From contig NZ_JAJTTF010000002.1 in NCBI RefSeq assembly GCF_021341785.1, positions 124,001 through 188,000 of the forward strand: 64,000 bases of DNA, in the 5' to 3' direction. A program made the translations under genes and the position numbers. The DNA is from Microbacterium sp. Au-Mic1 (GTDB lineage: Bacteria > Actinomycetota > Actinomycetes > Actinomycetales > Microbacteriaceae). This document shows positions 55,215 through 63,136 of the stretch, one piece after another. The notes beneath the pieces are model-generated. The model had not been told where the DNA came from. It worked only from the letters and a program-made list of their open reading frames with translations, and did not search any database. Within the stretch, counting starts at the first letter, position 1; each line of letters opens with the position of its first letter.

Positions 55215-57119
55215 TCAGAAGACCGGGGTTCCGGCGCGCGTGAGCTGCCAGTTCACGACGTGGAAATCGGCCGGGTCGATCGTGCCGGCGGCCGAGGCGT
55301 AGGCCACGATGGCCTCACGGATCGCGACCTGCGCGTTGTAGACGACCGGCGCGGTCGCGATGTGCGGGAAGCCGCCGCCGCCGGACTGGCGGTAGTTGTT
55401 CACCGCGACCACGAACTTCTGCGCCGGGTCGACGGGCGCGCCGTTCCAGGACAGGTTCTGGATCCGGGATCCCTGCGGCTGCGCGATGTCGACGTCGTAG
55501 GTCACTCCGGAGAACTGGTCGTAGTTGTAGTCCGGGGTGTTCAGCGCGTTCGTCCAGCTCGCCGGATCCACCGGGGCGCCGGGGGCCACCTGCTGGAAGT
55601 ACTTCGCCGAGTACTCCAGGTAGTCCTTGATCTGCGCACCGGTGAGCACCGAGGCCATGAGCGTGTTGTCGTAGATGTACAGTCCCGCGACGTCTCGGAT
55701 CGTGACCTCCCCGGCCGGGAAGGTGGCCTGCCGGTTGAAGGGCGCCGCGATCGACACGATCGGCAGCGATGCCTCCGCCGTGCCGGCGATCGCCTGCGAC
55801 ACGGTGTCGACCTGCACCTTGTTCACGTAGTCGAGGATCGCGGTGTCCTTCCAGCAGGACTCGGCGGCGGACAGCTCCTCCGTGGAGTTCGCCACCGGCT
55901 TGTTGACGTACGCGACCACGGCGTCGTGCTGTGCCTGGATGAGGGAGACGAGCGCCGGGTCGTCCTCGACCGTGTTCGTGTTGACGTTCGTGGACTTCTT
56001 CGACACGACCGTCCACTGACCCTTGACCTGCTGCAGCTCGATGTCGAACACGCTCAGGCGCTGGCCCCAGCACATCGGTTCGCTCAGCACGACCTGCTGT
56101 CCGGTCGTCGCGTTGGTCACGAAGCGCTGCGGGATGTCCTTGTGCGCGTGCCCGAACAGGATCGCGTCGATGCCGGGGACCTGTTCGGCGAGCAGACCCG
56201 CGGCGTTCTCGTTCGGCAGCGCGTCACCGTACGACGAGGTGCCACTGTCGCCGGAGTGCACGCTCACGACCAGCACGTCCACGCCCTGGGCGCGGATCAC
56301 GGGCACCCAGCGCTTCGCGGTCTCGACGATGTCCAGGACCTCGAGCTTGCCGCTCACGTTCGCCTTGTCCCAGATGACGATGCCCGGGTTGGTGAGGCCG
56401 AGCACGCCGACGCGGATCGGCTTGGCGCCCTTGGGATGCAGCGTCTTGATCGTGTACGGCGTGTAGGCGGGCACGGTCGTTCCCGCACGCACAGCATTCG
56501 CGCCGAGGACCGGCGCCTTCATCTGCGAGATCCACGTGTCGAGGAAGTCGAGCCCGTAGTTGAACTCGTGGTTGCCGAGCGCCACGGCGTCGTAGCCGAT
56601 CGCGTTCATCTGCGCGGCCATGGGATGGATCGCGCCGCTCTTCGTGATCGGATCCACCGTCGCGTAGTAGAAGCCGAGCGGGGTGCCCTGGATCGTGTCG
56701 CCGGCGTCGAACAGCAGGGTGCGGTCCTGTCCGCGGTCGGCGCGGATCTGGTTCACGACGCTCGAGACGCGCGACAGACCGACGACGTTGCCGGCCTTGT
56801 CGGAGTACGCCGCGTCCTTGTAGTAGTCCCAGTTCACCGCGTGCGAGTGGATGTCGGACGAGCCCATGATAGTGATGGTCACGGACTTGCCGACACCGCC
56901 TGCCGCTGCGGACGCCGGCTCGGAGCTGGTGGCGACCCAGCCGGCGGCGGCGAGGGCGCTCGCGGCGGAGACGCCGGTGAGGAATCCGCGTCGGCTCAGC
57001 CCTGAGCGACGCTCCTGCTCCACGTCGTCCGGGACGGCGCACGAGCACCAGCGGGGCTGCGGGGCGTCGGCGTGGCGGTGGAGATGTGTTTCATCTGTCA
57101 TGAGGACCGATGCAACCAT
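55215..57119 (-). CDS. Secreted 5'-nucleotidase / 2',3'-cyclic phosphodiesterase (Tat substrate)
   Basis: 634 residues. The N-terminus has a cytoplasmic lead and a Tat signal (LSRRGFLTGVSAASALAAAGWVATSSEPASA, about 40-70), so the folded metal enzyme is exported. The calcineurin-like domain shows all metal motifs: DIHSH (about 88), FDAGDTIQG, LGNHEFNYG (about 181), VSVHSGD and FGHAHKD. The C-terminal 5'-nucleotidase domain includes FNRQATFPAGEVTIRDVAGLYIYDNTLMA and YRQSGGGGFP. It probably salvages phosphate and nucleosides outside the cell. Start uncertain: ATG at 57119 or 57101; neither has a ribosome site. Confidence 0.92.
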   Translation of the reverse strand: MVASVLMTDETHLHRHADAPQPRWCSCAVPDDVEQERRSGLSRRGFLTGVSAASALAAAGWVATSSEPASAAAGGVGKSVTITIMGSSDIHSHAVNWDYYKDAAYSDKAGNVVGLSRVSSVVNQIRADRGQDRTLLFDAGDTIQGTPLGFYYATVDPITKSGAIHPMAAQMNAIGYDAVALGNHEFNYGLDFLDTWISQMKAPVLGANAVRAGTTVPAYTPYTIKTLHPKGAKPIRVGVLGLTNPGIVIWDKANVSGKLEVLDIVETAKRWVPVIRAQGVDVLVVSVHSGDSGTSSYGDALPNENAAGLLAEQVPGIDAILFGHAHKDIPQRFVTNATTGQQVVLSEPMCWGQRLSVFDIELQQVKGQWTVVSKKSTNVNTNTVEDDPALVSLIQAQHDAVVAYVNKPVANSTEELSAAESCWKDTAILDYVNKVQVDTVSQAIAGTAEASLPIVSIAAPFNRQATFPAGEVTIRDVAGLYIYDNTLMASVLTGAQIKDYLEYSAKYFQQVAPGAPVDPASWTNALNTPDYNYDQFSGVTYDVDIAQPQGSRIQNLSWNGAPVDPAQKFVVAVNNYRQSGGGGFPHIATAPVVYNAQVAIREAIVAYASAAGTIDPADFHVVNWQLTRAGTPVF

Positions 57120-57356
57120 GCCGACGGGGGCTGGACAACAACGCGCGCGTTAACACTCGGGGAGCGCTCGCATGAGCGGCCTCTGCGCTCCGACATGCGC
57201 TCCCGAGCATCGTGAGCGCGCCCGAGTCGCTCGATGAGACGAGCGGATGCCACCTCGCGGCACGCGCCCGGGAGGCAGCAGGATCCATCCCCATCCGATC
57301 GGGCGCGGGCTCCGAACAGAGGGTGAGCGGCACCGTGCCGCACGCGAGGAGGAGAA
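57120..57356. other. Intergenic region between divergent genes
   Basis: 237 bases separating the 5'-nucleotidase from the DUF4383 gene. Both promoters should lie here, but I see no clear -35/-10 pair. A GC-rich palindromic stretch (AACGCGCGCGTT, 57140-57151) is the only symmetry noticed. A 110-codon minus-strand frame here is Arg/Pro-biased and looks like a shadow frame. Confidence 0.4.
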
Positions 57357-57767
57357 ATGCGTTCGTCACCGAACCGTCTGATCGCCGTCGTCTTCGGCGC
57401 CGTCTACATCGTCGTGGGGGCACTCGGCTTCGCCGTCACCGGGGGAGTGTCCTTCCTGGCGACCCAGGGAGGAATGCTGCTCGGCATCTTCATGGTCAAC
57501 CCCCTGCACAACGTGGCGCACCTGCTCATCGGCGCGGTGCTCCTGATCTCGGGCCTCGTCTCCACGAGGGCCGCGAAGGGCGCCAACACCGTGATCGGGG
57601 CCGCGTATCTGCTGCTGGGCATCGTCGGGTTCTTCCTCGTGGGAACCGCGGCGAACATCCTCGCGCTGAACACGTTCGACCACTTCCTGCACCTCGCGAG
57701 CGCGCTGCTGCTGCTCGCGGTCGGGCTGGGGGTCGAGCGCAGCGCTTCCCGCGAGGCGATGGCCTGA
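57357..57767 (+). CDS. DUF4383 membrane protein
   Basis: 136 residues with four predicted helices at about 8-28, 43-65, 77-97 and 103-125. The pattern RLIAVVFGAVYIVVGALGFAVTGG, then NPLHNVAHLLIGAVLLISG and NTFDHFLHLASALLLLAVG, with HN and DH pairs at helix starts, is typical of the actinobacterial DUF4383 family, whose function is unknown. A strong GAGGAGG site precedes the ATG. It is followed seven bases later by another membrane-protein gene, presumably one operon. Confidence 0.88.
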   Translation: MRSSPNRLIAVVFGAVYIVVGALGFAVTGGVSFLATQGGMLLGIFMVNPLHNVAHLLIGAVLLISGLVSTRAAKGANTVIGAAYLLLGIVGFFLVGTAANILALNTFDHFLHLASALLLLAVGLGVERSASREAMA

Positions 57768-57774
57768 GCTCATC

Positions 57775-58305
57775 ATGTTGCGCAGCTGGCCCGCGCTCCT
57801 CGCCTGGGGCGCGGGCCTCATCCACCTCGCGGTCGGCGCCGCGATCACCCGTTCCGGTGCGCTGTGGCCCGGCAGCCTGCTGCTCGCGCCGATGCTGCTC
57901 GCCGGACTCGCCGAGCTCGGCTGGGGAGTCGCGGTGCTGCGCGCCGGTCGGATCCTCCGGGGAAGAGGCGCGGCGATCGGCGCGATCATCGTCGTGCTGC
58001 TGGGGGCTGTTGCCCTCCTGGGCGGCGCACCGGTGATCGCGATAGGGACCTCGTCCGCACTGACCGTCGCGTCGGGAGCGATGGCGGCGCGGACGCGGGA
58101 AGCGGGGGAGGCGCGGGCCGGCACTGGGGAGGAGCCGGCCCGGAAGCCCCGATCGCGGGCGGCGGGGGTGGTCCTGGGGGCCGTCCTCGTCGCCGCGCTC
58201 GCCACGCCGGGCTTGGCGCAGACCGATGCTGCGGCCAACGGCGGCAGGCACGATCACGGGGTCGGTGCCGAGCTGCCGCTCGTCGATCCGCACGCTCATC
58301 ACTGA
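57775..58305 (+). CDS. Membrane protein of unknown function with His-rich C-terminus
   Basis: 176 residues. Predicted helices at about 5-25, 32-54, 65-82, 85-105 and 127-147. A basic cytoplasmic loop (MAARTREAGEARAGTGEEPARKPRSR) lies between the fourth and fifth. The C-terminal tail GGRHDHGVGAELPLVDPHAHH has six histidines and two aspartates in about 20 residues and could bind a divalent metal. It starts seven bases after the DUF4383 gene, within the same operon. No family recognised. Confidence 0.7.
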   Translation: MLRSWPALLAWGAGLIHLAVGAAITRSGALWPGSLLLAPMLLAGLAELGWGVAVLRAGRILRGRGAAIGAIIVVLLGAVALLGGAPVIAIGTSSALTVASGAMAARTREAGEARAGTGEEPARKPRSRAAGVVLGAVLVAALATPGLAQTDAAANGGRHDHGVGAELPLVDPHAHH

Positions 58306-58329
58306 GCGGCGGGTCGGGAGGCCGGAACG

Positions 58330-58363
58330 AGAAGAGGCCCCCGCGGATGCGAGGGCCTCTTCT
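58330..58363. terminator. Bidirectional terminator
   Basis: AGAAGAGGCCC (58330-58340) and GGGCCTCTTCT (58353-58363) pair, with TCT following on the plus strand. It lies between the convergent membrane-protein and M23 peptidase genes. Confidence 0.78.
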
Positions 58364-58380
58364 TCTGATCCGCGTTCGGA

Positions 58381-59304
58381 TCAGAAGACGTTCGACTGCA
58401 GCCAGGCGAGCGGGTCGATGGCGCTGTCGTTGATGTGCACCTCGAAGTGCAGGCAGGATCCGACGGTCCAGCCGGTGTCGCCGACGCGGCCGATGAACTG
58501 ACCCGCGGTGACGCACTCGCCGGCCTGGACCGCGCGGCTGCCGTAGGTCATGTGCCCGTAGAGGGTGGAGACGGCGTTGCTGCCGCTCAGGGACGGGTGC
58601 GCGATCTCGACGGTGACGCCGTAGCCCTGGTAGCTCTCGGAGGAGAGCGTGACGCAGCCGTCTGCGACGGCGTAGATCGGGGTGCCGATGCCGGCCGCGA
58701 AGTCCTGTCCCATGTGGCTGCGCCCGGTGCGGGCCGCGCCGAAGCCGTCGGTCAGGGTGTAGGAGCCTGCGGCCATCGGGTAGATGACCTGACCCGGCTT
58801 GGCGATCGACGCGACTCCGGTGCGCTCGGCGGCAGCGGTCGCAGCCTGCATCGCGCTGAGTTCCGAGGGGGTGGTCGCCGTGAACGTGCCGTGGACCTGC
58901 ACATCGGGGAGCACGCCGCCTGCGGCCGTGAAGGACTGCGCCCGGATGTCGGCGGCAGCGCTGGTGGCGGGCTTGGCGTCGCTCGCGCGGACCATGCCGA
59001 GGGCGGGGAGCGCCGTGCCGACGACGAGCGCTGAGATCGCGAGGGCGGCACCGGTGCTGCGCCCGATGTTCCTGGCACCGCGGCGGGGACGCTTGCCGGC
59101 GGGGACGATGTGCGCAGGCAGCTGCTCGGGGGCTGCGGAGCGGGTCGTCGGCTCGGGGGCCTGCGGTGGTGCGGGGATGTGCGCCTGCGGTGCGGTGGGG
59201 TCGAACAGCCGTCGCTGGGCCGGCTCGGACGGAGCGCTCGCGGTGTCGGCAGGGGCCGGCGTCTGCACGGTGGCGGGCGCCTGTGCGGCGGCCTGCTCCC
59301 TCAT
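58381..59304 (-). CDS. M23 (LytM/NlpD-type) metallopeptidase, membrane-anchored
   Basis: At least 307 residues. A Pro/Ala-rich cytoplasmic N-terminus (1-80) precedes one membrane helix (about 84-104, GAALAISALVVGTALPALGMV), a short extracytoplasmic helix region, and an M23 domain (about 170-305). Its Zn motifs are intact: GRSHMGQDFAAGIG (HxxxD), TLYGHMTYG and CLHFEVHIN (HxH). It should cut peptide cross-links in peptidoglycan, perhaps during division. Start uncertain: beyond the ATG at 59304 the frame stays open with similar composition (PSATAGPAAPRSRREM) to a stop near 59467, but has no ATG, GTG or TTG there. Confidence 0.9.
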   Translation of the reverse strand: MREQAAAQAPATVQTPAPADTASAPSEPAQRRLFDPTAPQAHIPAPPQAPEPTTRSAAPEQLPAHIVPAGKRPRRGARNIGRSTGAALAISALVVGTALPALGMVRASDAKPATSAAADIRAQSFTAAGGVLPDVQVHGTFTATTPSELSAMQAATAAAERTGVASIAKPGQVIYPMAAGSYTLTDGFGAARTGRSHMGQDFAAGIGTPIYAVADGCVTLSSESYQGYGVTVEIAHPSLSGSNAVSTLYGHMTYGSRAVQAGECVTAGQFIGRVGDTGWTVGSCLHFEVHINDSAIDPLAWLQSNVF

Positions 59305-59474
59305 CTCCCGGCGCGAACGGGGCGCGGCGGGGCCGGCGGTCGCGGAGGGGGATTCTGTCGTGCGGGCAGACGGGTGCGCGGTTTCGGGGGCTCGCGAACT
59401 GATGATGTGCTCCTCGGGCAGCGGAGAGGGTGTGACGTCTCCGCTTTCGGGGGGAACGGAGGGGTGTTACAACT

Positions 59475-59488
59475 CCGTAATAATACGG
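59475..59488. promoter_or_regulatory. AT-rich palindrome upstream of the M23 gene
   Basis: CCGTA-ATAA-TACGG, a 14-base palindrome in the most AT-rich spot of this intergenic region. On the minus strand TATTAT within it could be a -10. It probably marks the M23 gene promoter or a regulator site. Confidence 0.4.
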
Positions 59489-59556
59489 ACCGTTCCTGAG
59501 AGTTCCATACATTGGTCGCGAAACGCCGTCTCGGCGTGGCGCGATCGGAGCGGTCG

Positions 59557-62094
59557 TCAGTGCTCGCCGCCGCGGTTGGTGATGGTCTGCACGAGCGCCA
59601 GGTACTCCTTCGGAGTGGCTTCCGGGAGATACGCACTGCCGATGGCCATGCCGATCGTGGCGAGCTGCGCCGGATCCGCGTACGCCATGTAGATCGTGTC
59701 GTAGCGCGGGTTGAACTTGCTCTTGAACCGGAACAGAGAGGTGAAGCCGTAGGCGGGCTCGAGCATCTCGCCGAGCCAGCCGAGCAGTCGGGTCATGACG
59801 GTCGGATCCGGGGCCTGCTCGCCCGGCTTGGTGGCCAGCGGCGCACCCGAGAGACTGAGCCTCTGCGCGCCCTGCTCCTTCATGTGAAGCGCCGCCGACG
59901 CGATGATGAACTCCATGATGCCCGGCATGGATCCGTCGCTGCGGCGCATGAAGTCGATGGTCCAGCCGGTGATCCTCCCGTCGGTCCAGCTGGGCAGCCA
60001 GCTCGTGGTCGCCTCGATTCCGCCGTCCTTGTTGAGAGCGAGGAAGATCCCGACGTCCGAGTCCTTGAGCTCCTCCATGCCGCCGAGCGTGAACCCCATC
60101 TCGGGGAGCTTCTTGTGGGCGACCCACTCCTCACTGACCGCCGTGATCTCCCGCGAGTAGCGGGTCGGCAGATCGTTCCATGTCGACCACAGGGTGGTGA
60201 TGCCCTCGCGCTCGCCGCGGTTCAGCGGCTGACGCACCTTCTGCCATGCCTTGCCCGCCAGCTCGAAGTCCGGCAGGTCGATCACGGTCTCCTCACCGAC
60301 GGACATGTACTGCCAGCCGAAGGACTGGAAGATCGGCAGGAAGCGCTCGTGGAAGCTGTAGAAGCAGGCGGACCAGCCCTGCGATTCGCAGTAGGCGATG
60401 AAGGCCTCGACGGTCTCGCGCTCGGTTCCCTCGGCGCAGACCGGATCCGACACGGTCAGCGCGATCTTGCGGATGACGCGGTAGGCGACGGCGCCCTGAC
60501 CGTCCGCGGTGAACCAGTAGCTGTTGCCCGGCCAGGTGCCCATGAAGCCGAGGGTGCCGCCGCCTCCTGCGCGCAACAGCGCCCGGAATCGCGCCTCCTC
60601 GACCACGTGGCGGTCGACTTCGGTGGCGCGGAACAGCCGCACGCTCGCGACGATGAAGACGATCCAGAACGGCACGCCGATCCACTGGTAGACGAACAGC
60701 GCGGCCCCGTCGACCGGGATCCCCGCATCCGCGATGGCGGGGAGAAGGCCGCTGGAGACGAAGGGGCGCACCAGGTCGGCCAACAGCTCGCCGAGGGGCG
60801 GCTGTCCGTCCAGATAGTTGTCGCCGTCGATCAGGCCGATCACGAGGTAGATGCCGGCGCACACCACGAACGCGCCGATGACGGTGGCGGTGAAGCGCCG
60901 GACGGCGATCCGGGGCGCGACCACCCGGAAGTGCCGCCGGGCGACCAGCAGCAGGGCGATCACCCCGATCGGCACGAGTACGGCCAGGATCATCGCGATC
61001 CCGTCCTCGATCAGCAGTGTTCCGCGGATCTCGTCGTCGAGCAGATCATTGATGCCGACCGAGGTGGCGGTGAGCACGGCGATCACCACGTTGACGACCA
61101 ATGCCATGATCCACGCCGCCCGGCGTCCGGTGCGCAGCCCCCAGGCGGCGACGAGCGTGAGCAGCAGCGGGACGAGGCTCACCAGGAACGGTCCGGGGCC
61201 GGAGTTGAGGATCGCGTCGGCCTGGCGCACGCAGTCCTGGGTGAAGTCGGTGGCGCACGAGGCGGGCATCTTGTCCACCTCGAGCGGGGAGAAGCCGGAG
61301 ACGACGAGCCCGAGCGGCGAGTACCAGGCGCCGGAGATGAGCACGATGAACGGCCCGAGCCCGGTGGCCGCCACGATCGCCGCGACCAGGGTGCGCACCT
61401 CTCGATGAGAGCTGCGATGCCAGGTCGGTCGTGTGGCGCCGCGCGCCAGCACGAGACCGAGGAACAGCCCGAGCACGCCCGAGAGCAGCCGGAACACGCT
61501 GTCGCTGTCGGCGGCGTACAGCGCGAACATCACCAGCAGGGTGAAGCCGACGACGCGGATGCGGCGCTGCCACAGCGCGGGGGCGAGCGCGCTCGCGGCC
61601 ATCAGCATGCCGACCGTGCCGATGGTGGGATCGGCGACGGCGTCGTAGCTGGCCAGCAGCCCCCACTGCGAACCCCAGGACACCATCAGCCATTGCGCGG
61701 TCAGGCCGATCACCATCGCGACCACTCCGGTCAGCAGGAAGGTCCATGCGGCGCGGACGCTGCCGAGCTTGCGCTCCGCGTACGCGCCGGCGGTCAGGAT
61801 CAGCAGGATGGCGAGCACGCCGCCGATCACCGAGTCGCCGAAGAGCAGCGCGGTGAGCGGGGTCCACCAGCCGCCATCCTCGATGGTCGTGCTCACCGAG
61901 GCGGCGAACTCCTGGGGGAAGCGGCCCAGGAACGTGCCGGTGACGAAGCCCGCGGCCAGCACCACCAGGGCGAGCATCGCACTGAACGGGTTGCCGAGCA
62001 GGTACGCCCGCACGGACCGGATCCAGCGCGGCGTCTCGCGCGGTGCGGGCGGGGGAGTGACGGTGCCGGCGGGGGCGTTGTCAGAGGCGGTCAT
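59557..62094 (-). CDS. MprF-like membrane protein with C-terminal DUF2156 (aminoacyl-PG synthase-type) domain
   Basis: 845 residues. The N-terminal half has about 12-13 transmembrane helices; the part around 60-200 resembles a rhomboid-like bundle. The soluble C-terminal part (about 500-845) matches the phosphatidylglycerol lysyltransferase/DUF2156 domain: GNSYWFTADGQGAVAYRVIRKIALTVSDPVCAEG, FYSFHERFLPIFQSFGWQYMSVGEETVIDL and FTSLFRFKSKFNPRYDTIYMAYADPAQL. Such proteins transfer an amino acid from tRNA to phosphatidylglycerol and flip it, lowering sensitivity to cationic peptides. There is no lysyl-tRNA synthetase domain as in mycobacterial LysX. The frame is open to 62406 but the ATG at 62094 fits the first helix. 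Confidence 0.85.
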   Translation of the reverse strand: MTASDNAPAGTVTPPPAPRETPRWIRSVRAYLLGNPFSAMLALVVLAAGFVTGTFLGRFPQEFAASVSTTIEDGGWWTPLTALLFGDSVIGGVLAILLILTAGAYAERKLGSVRAAWTFLLTGVVAMVIGLTAQWLMVSWGSQWGLLASYDAVADPTIGTVGMLMAASALAPALWQRRIRVVGFTLLVMFALYAADSDSVFRLLSGVLGLFLGLVLARGATRPTWHRSSHREVRTLVAAIVAATGLGPFIVLISGAWYSPLGLVVSGFSPLEVDKMPASCATDFTQDCVRQADAILNSGPGPFLVSLVPLLLTLVAAWGLRTGRRAAWIMALVVNVVIAVLTATSVGINDLLDDEIRGTLLIEDGIAMILAVLVPIGVIALLLVARRHFRVVAPRIAVRRFTATVIGAFVVCAGIYLVIGLIDGDNYLDGQPPLGELLADLVRPFVSSGLLPAIADAGIPVDGAALFVYQWIGVPFWIVFIVASVRLFRATEVDRHVVEEARFRALLRAGGGGTLGFMGTWPGNSYWFTADGQGAVAYRVIRKIALTVSDPVCAEGTERETVEAFIAYCESQGWSACFYSFHERFLPIFQSFGWQYMSVGEETVIDLPDFELAGKAWQKVRQPLNRGEREGITTLWSTWNDLPTRYSREITAVSEEWVAHKKLPEMGFTLGGMEELKDSDVGIFLALNKDGGIEATTSWLPSWTDGRITGWTIDFMRRSDGSMPGIMEFIIASAALHMKEQGAQRLSLSGAPLATKPGEQAPDPTVMTRLLGWLGEMLEPAYGFTSLFRFKSKFNPRYDTIYMAYADPAQLATIGMAIGSAYLPEATPKEYLALVQTITNRGGEH

Positions 62095-62287
62095 ACATTG
62101 CTCTCTCTGCGAGGAGGCGCGGTTCGTACCGGATCCATGCGGCGGCGAGGCGCCACCTCCTTCAGAGTGCCCAACCTCCGCGGCGTTGTACAGTCGCCAT
62201 GCCCTGCGCCGAGAACCTGTCCCCTTCGGTGCCGACGGTCGTACCCTGAAGAGGAGAGATGCGCCATCTCCCGATGGGAGGATCAGC

Positions 62288-62533
62288 ATGAGCCAGGACG
62301 ACCGACCCCAGATCCCGGATCCGCGCGACGGACTCGAGGGCACGTACACCGAGGTCGACGGGGAGCCCGGACAGGAGCGCACCGTGCACGGGCAGTACAC
62401 CCGCACCGAGCGCGGCGGCCCCGATCCCGAGGACGAGGGCGCCTACGCCGATGCCGAGCACGGCGGCGGCGCGGAACCCCCGCGGCACTCCGCCCACGAC
62501 CGCCACGGCAAGTACAACCGCCACGACCAGTGA
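62288..62533 (+). CDS. Small hydrophilic protein of unknown function
   Basis: 81 residues, very acidic and polar, with no hydrophobic segment (MSQDDRPQIPDPRDGLEG, then EVDGEPGQERTVHGQY). The C-terminus is rich in His/Arg/Gly/Asp (HSAHDRHGKYNRHDQ). It is likely disordered. GGGAGGATC precedes the ATG, giving good support for translation. It is divergent from the MprF-like gene and convergent with the Lrp-type gene. No recognised family. Confidence 0.7.
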   Translation: MSQDDRPQIPDPRDGLEGTYTEVDGEPGQERTVHGQYTRTERGGPDPEDEGAYADAEHGGGAEPPRHSAHDRHGKYNRHDQ

Positions 62534-62546
62534 TCCGCTGAGGGCG

Positions 62547-63023
62547 TCAGCGCGGCGCGACGAGGCCCGAGCCGTCGCGGCGTTCGAACACGAGCTGCGT
62601 CTCCGTGGCGCGGACGACGTCGTGCACGGTGATGCGCTCCAGCACGATGTCGCGGAGAGCACCGGCATCGGCGACGGCGACGTGCACGAGGAAGTCGTCG
62701 GCGCCCGCGATGTGGAACACCTGCAGCACGCCCGCGGTCACCTCCAGAGCGTCGAACAGCGCCTCCACGCCCGCCTTGCTGTGGTTGCCCAGTCGCACCC
62801 GGATCACCGCCTGTACCGGACGGCCGAGTGCGGCCGGGTCGAGCTGCAGCCGCAGCCCGAGGATCACCCCATGCGATCGCAGCGAGCGCAGCCGGAACGC
62901 GCACGTGGAGGCGGGGATCCCCAGGGCGGCTGCAAGCTGCTTGATCGGCGCGTCAGGGCGTTCGGACAGGGCGCCGAGTATTCGCAGATCGAGTCCGTCG
63001 AGGCCGTGCTGCTCCGCGCTCAA
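62547..63023 (-). CDS. Lrp/AsnC-family regulator
   Basis: 158 residues. The N-terminal helix-turn-helix (about 8-55: LDGLDLRILGALSERPDAPIKQLAAALGIPASTCAFRLRSLRSHGVILG) is followed by a RAM ligand domain (about 65-145, VQAVIRVRLGNHSKAGVEALFDALEVTAGVLQVFHIAGADDFLVHVAVAD). The TTG at 63023 is chosen: AGGAGG lies nine bases before it and it gives the usual Lrp length, whereas the in-frame ATG at 63068 has no ribosome site and lies in the promoter. It is divergent from a Cys/Met-metabolism PLP enzyme, which it probably regulates. Confidence 0.9.
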   Translation of the reverse strand: MSAEQHGLDGLDLRILGALSERPDAPIKQLAAALGIPASTCAFRLRSLRSHGVILGLRLQLDPAALGRPVQAVIRVRLGNHSKAGVEALFDALEVTAGVLQVFHIAGADDFLVHVAVADAGALRDIVLERITVHDVVRATETQLVFERRDGSGLVAPR

Positions 63024-63049
63024 GATCCGCTCCTCCTGCCGTCCGATGG

Positions 63050-63064
63050 TTGTGCTGAGAACAA
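63050..63064. promoter_or_regulatory. Candidate Lrp-type operator
   Basis: TTGT-GCTGAGA-ACAA, a 15-base inverted repeat between the divergent Lrp-type and PLP-enzyme genes; Lrp sites are known to be loosely palindromic 15-mers. Assignment by position and symmetry. Confidence 0.5.
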
Positions 63065-63136
63065 GCATCCCACTCGTGTCGGCTCCCTGCAGCAACGCAT
63101 GTGGTGGATCTCTGCGCACGGGGGGATCCTGGGGGC

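Noticed and set aside
59512..62541. 1009-codon plus-strand frame opposite the MprF-like gene
   Set aside because: Low-complexity His/Asp/Gly/Arg composition typical of a reverse-strand shadow; the minus strand encodes a clear membrane protein.
63024..63068. ATG at 63068 as the Lrp-type start
   Set aside because: It lacks a ribosome site and would cover the probable operator; TTG at 63023 has AGGAGG and gives the normal length.
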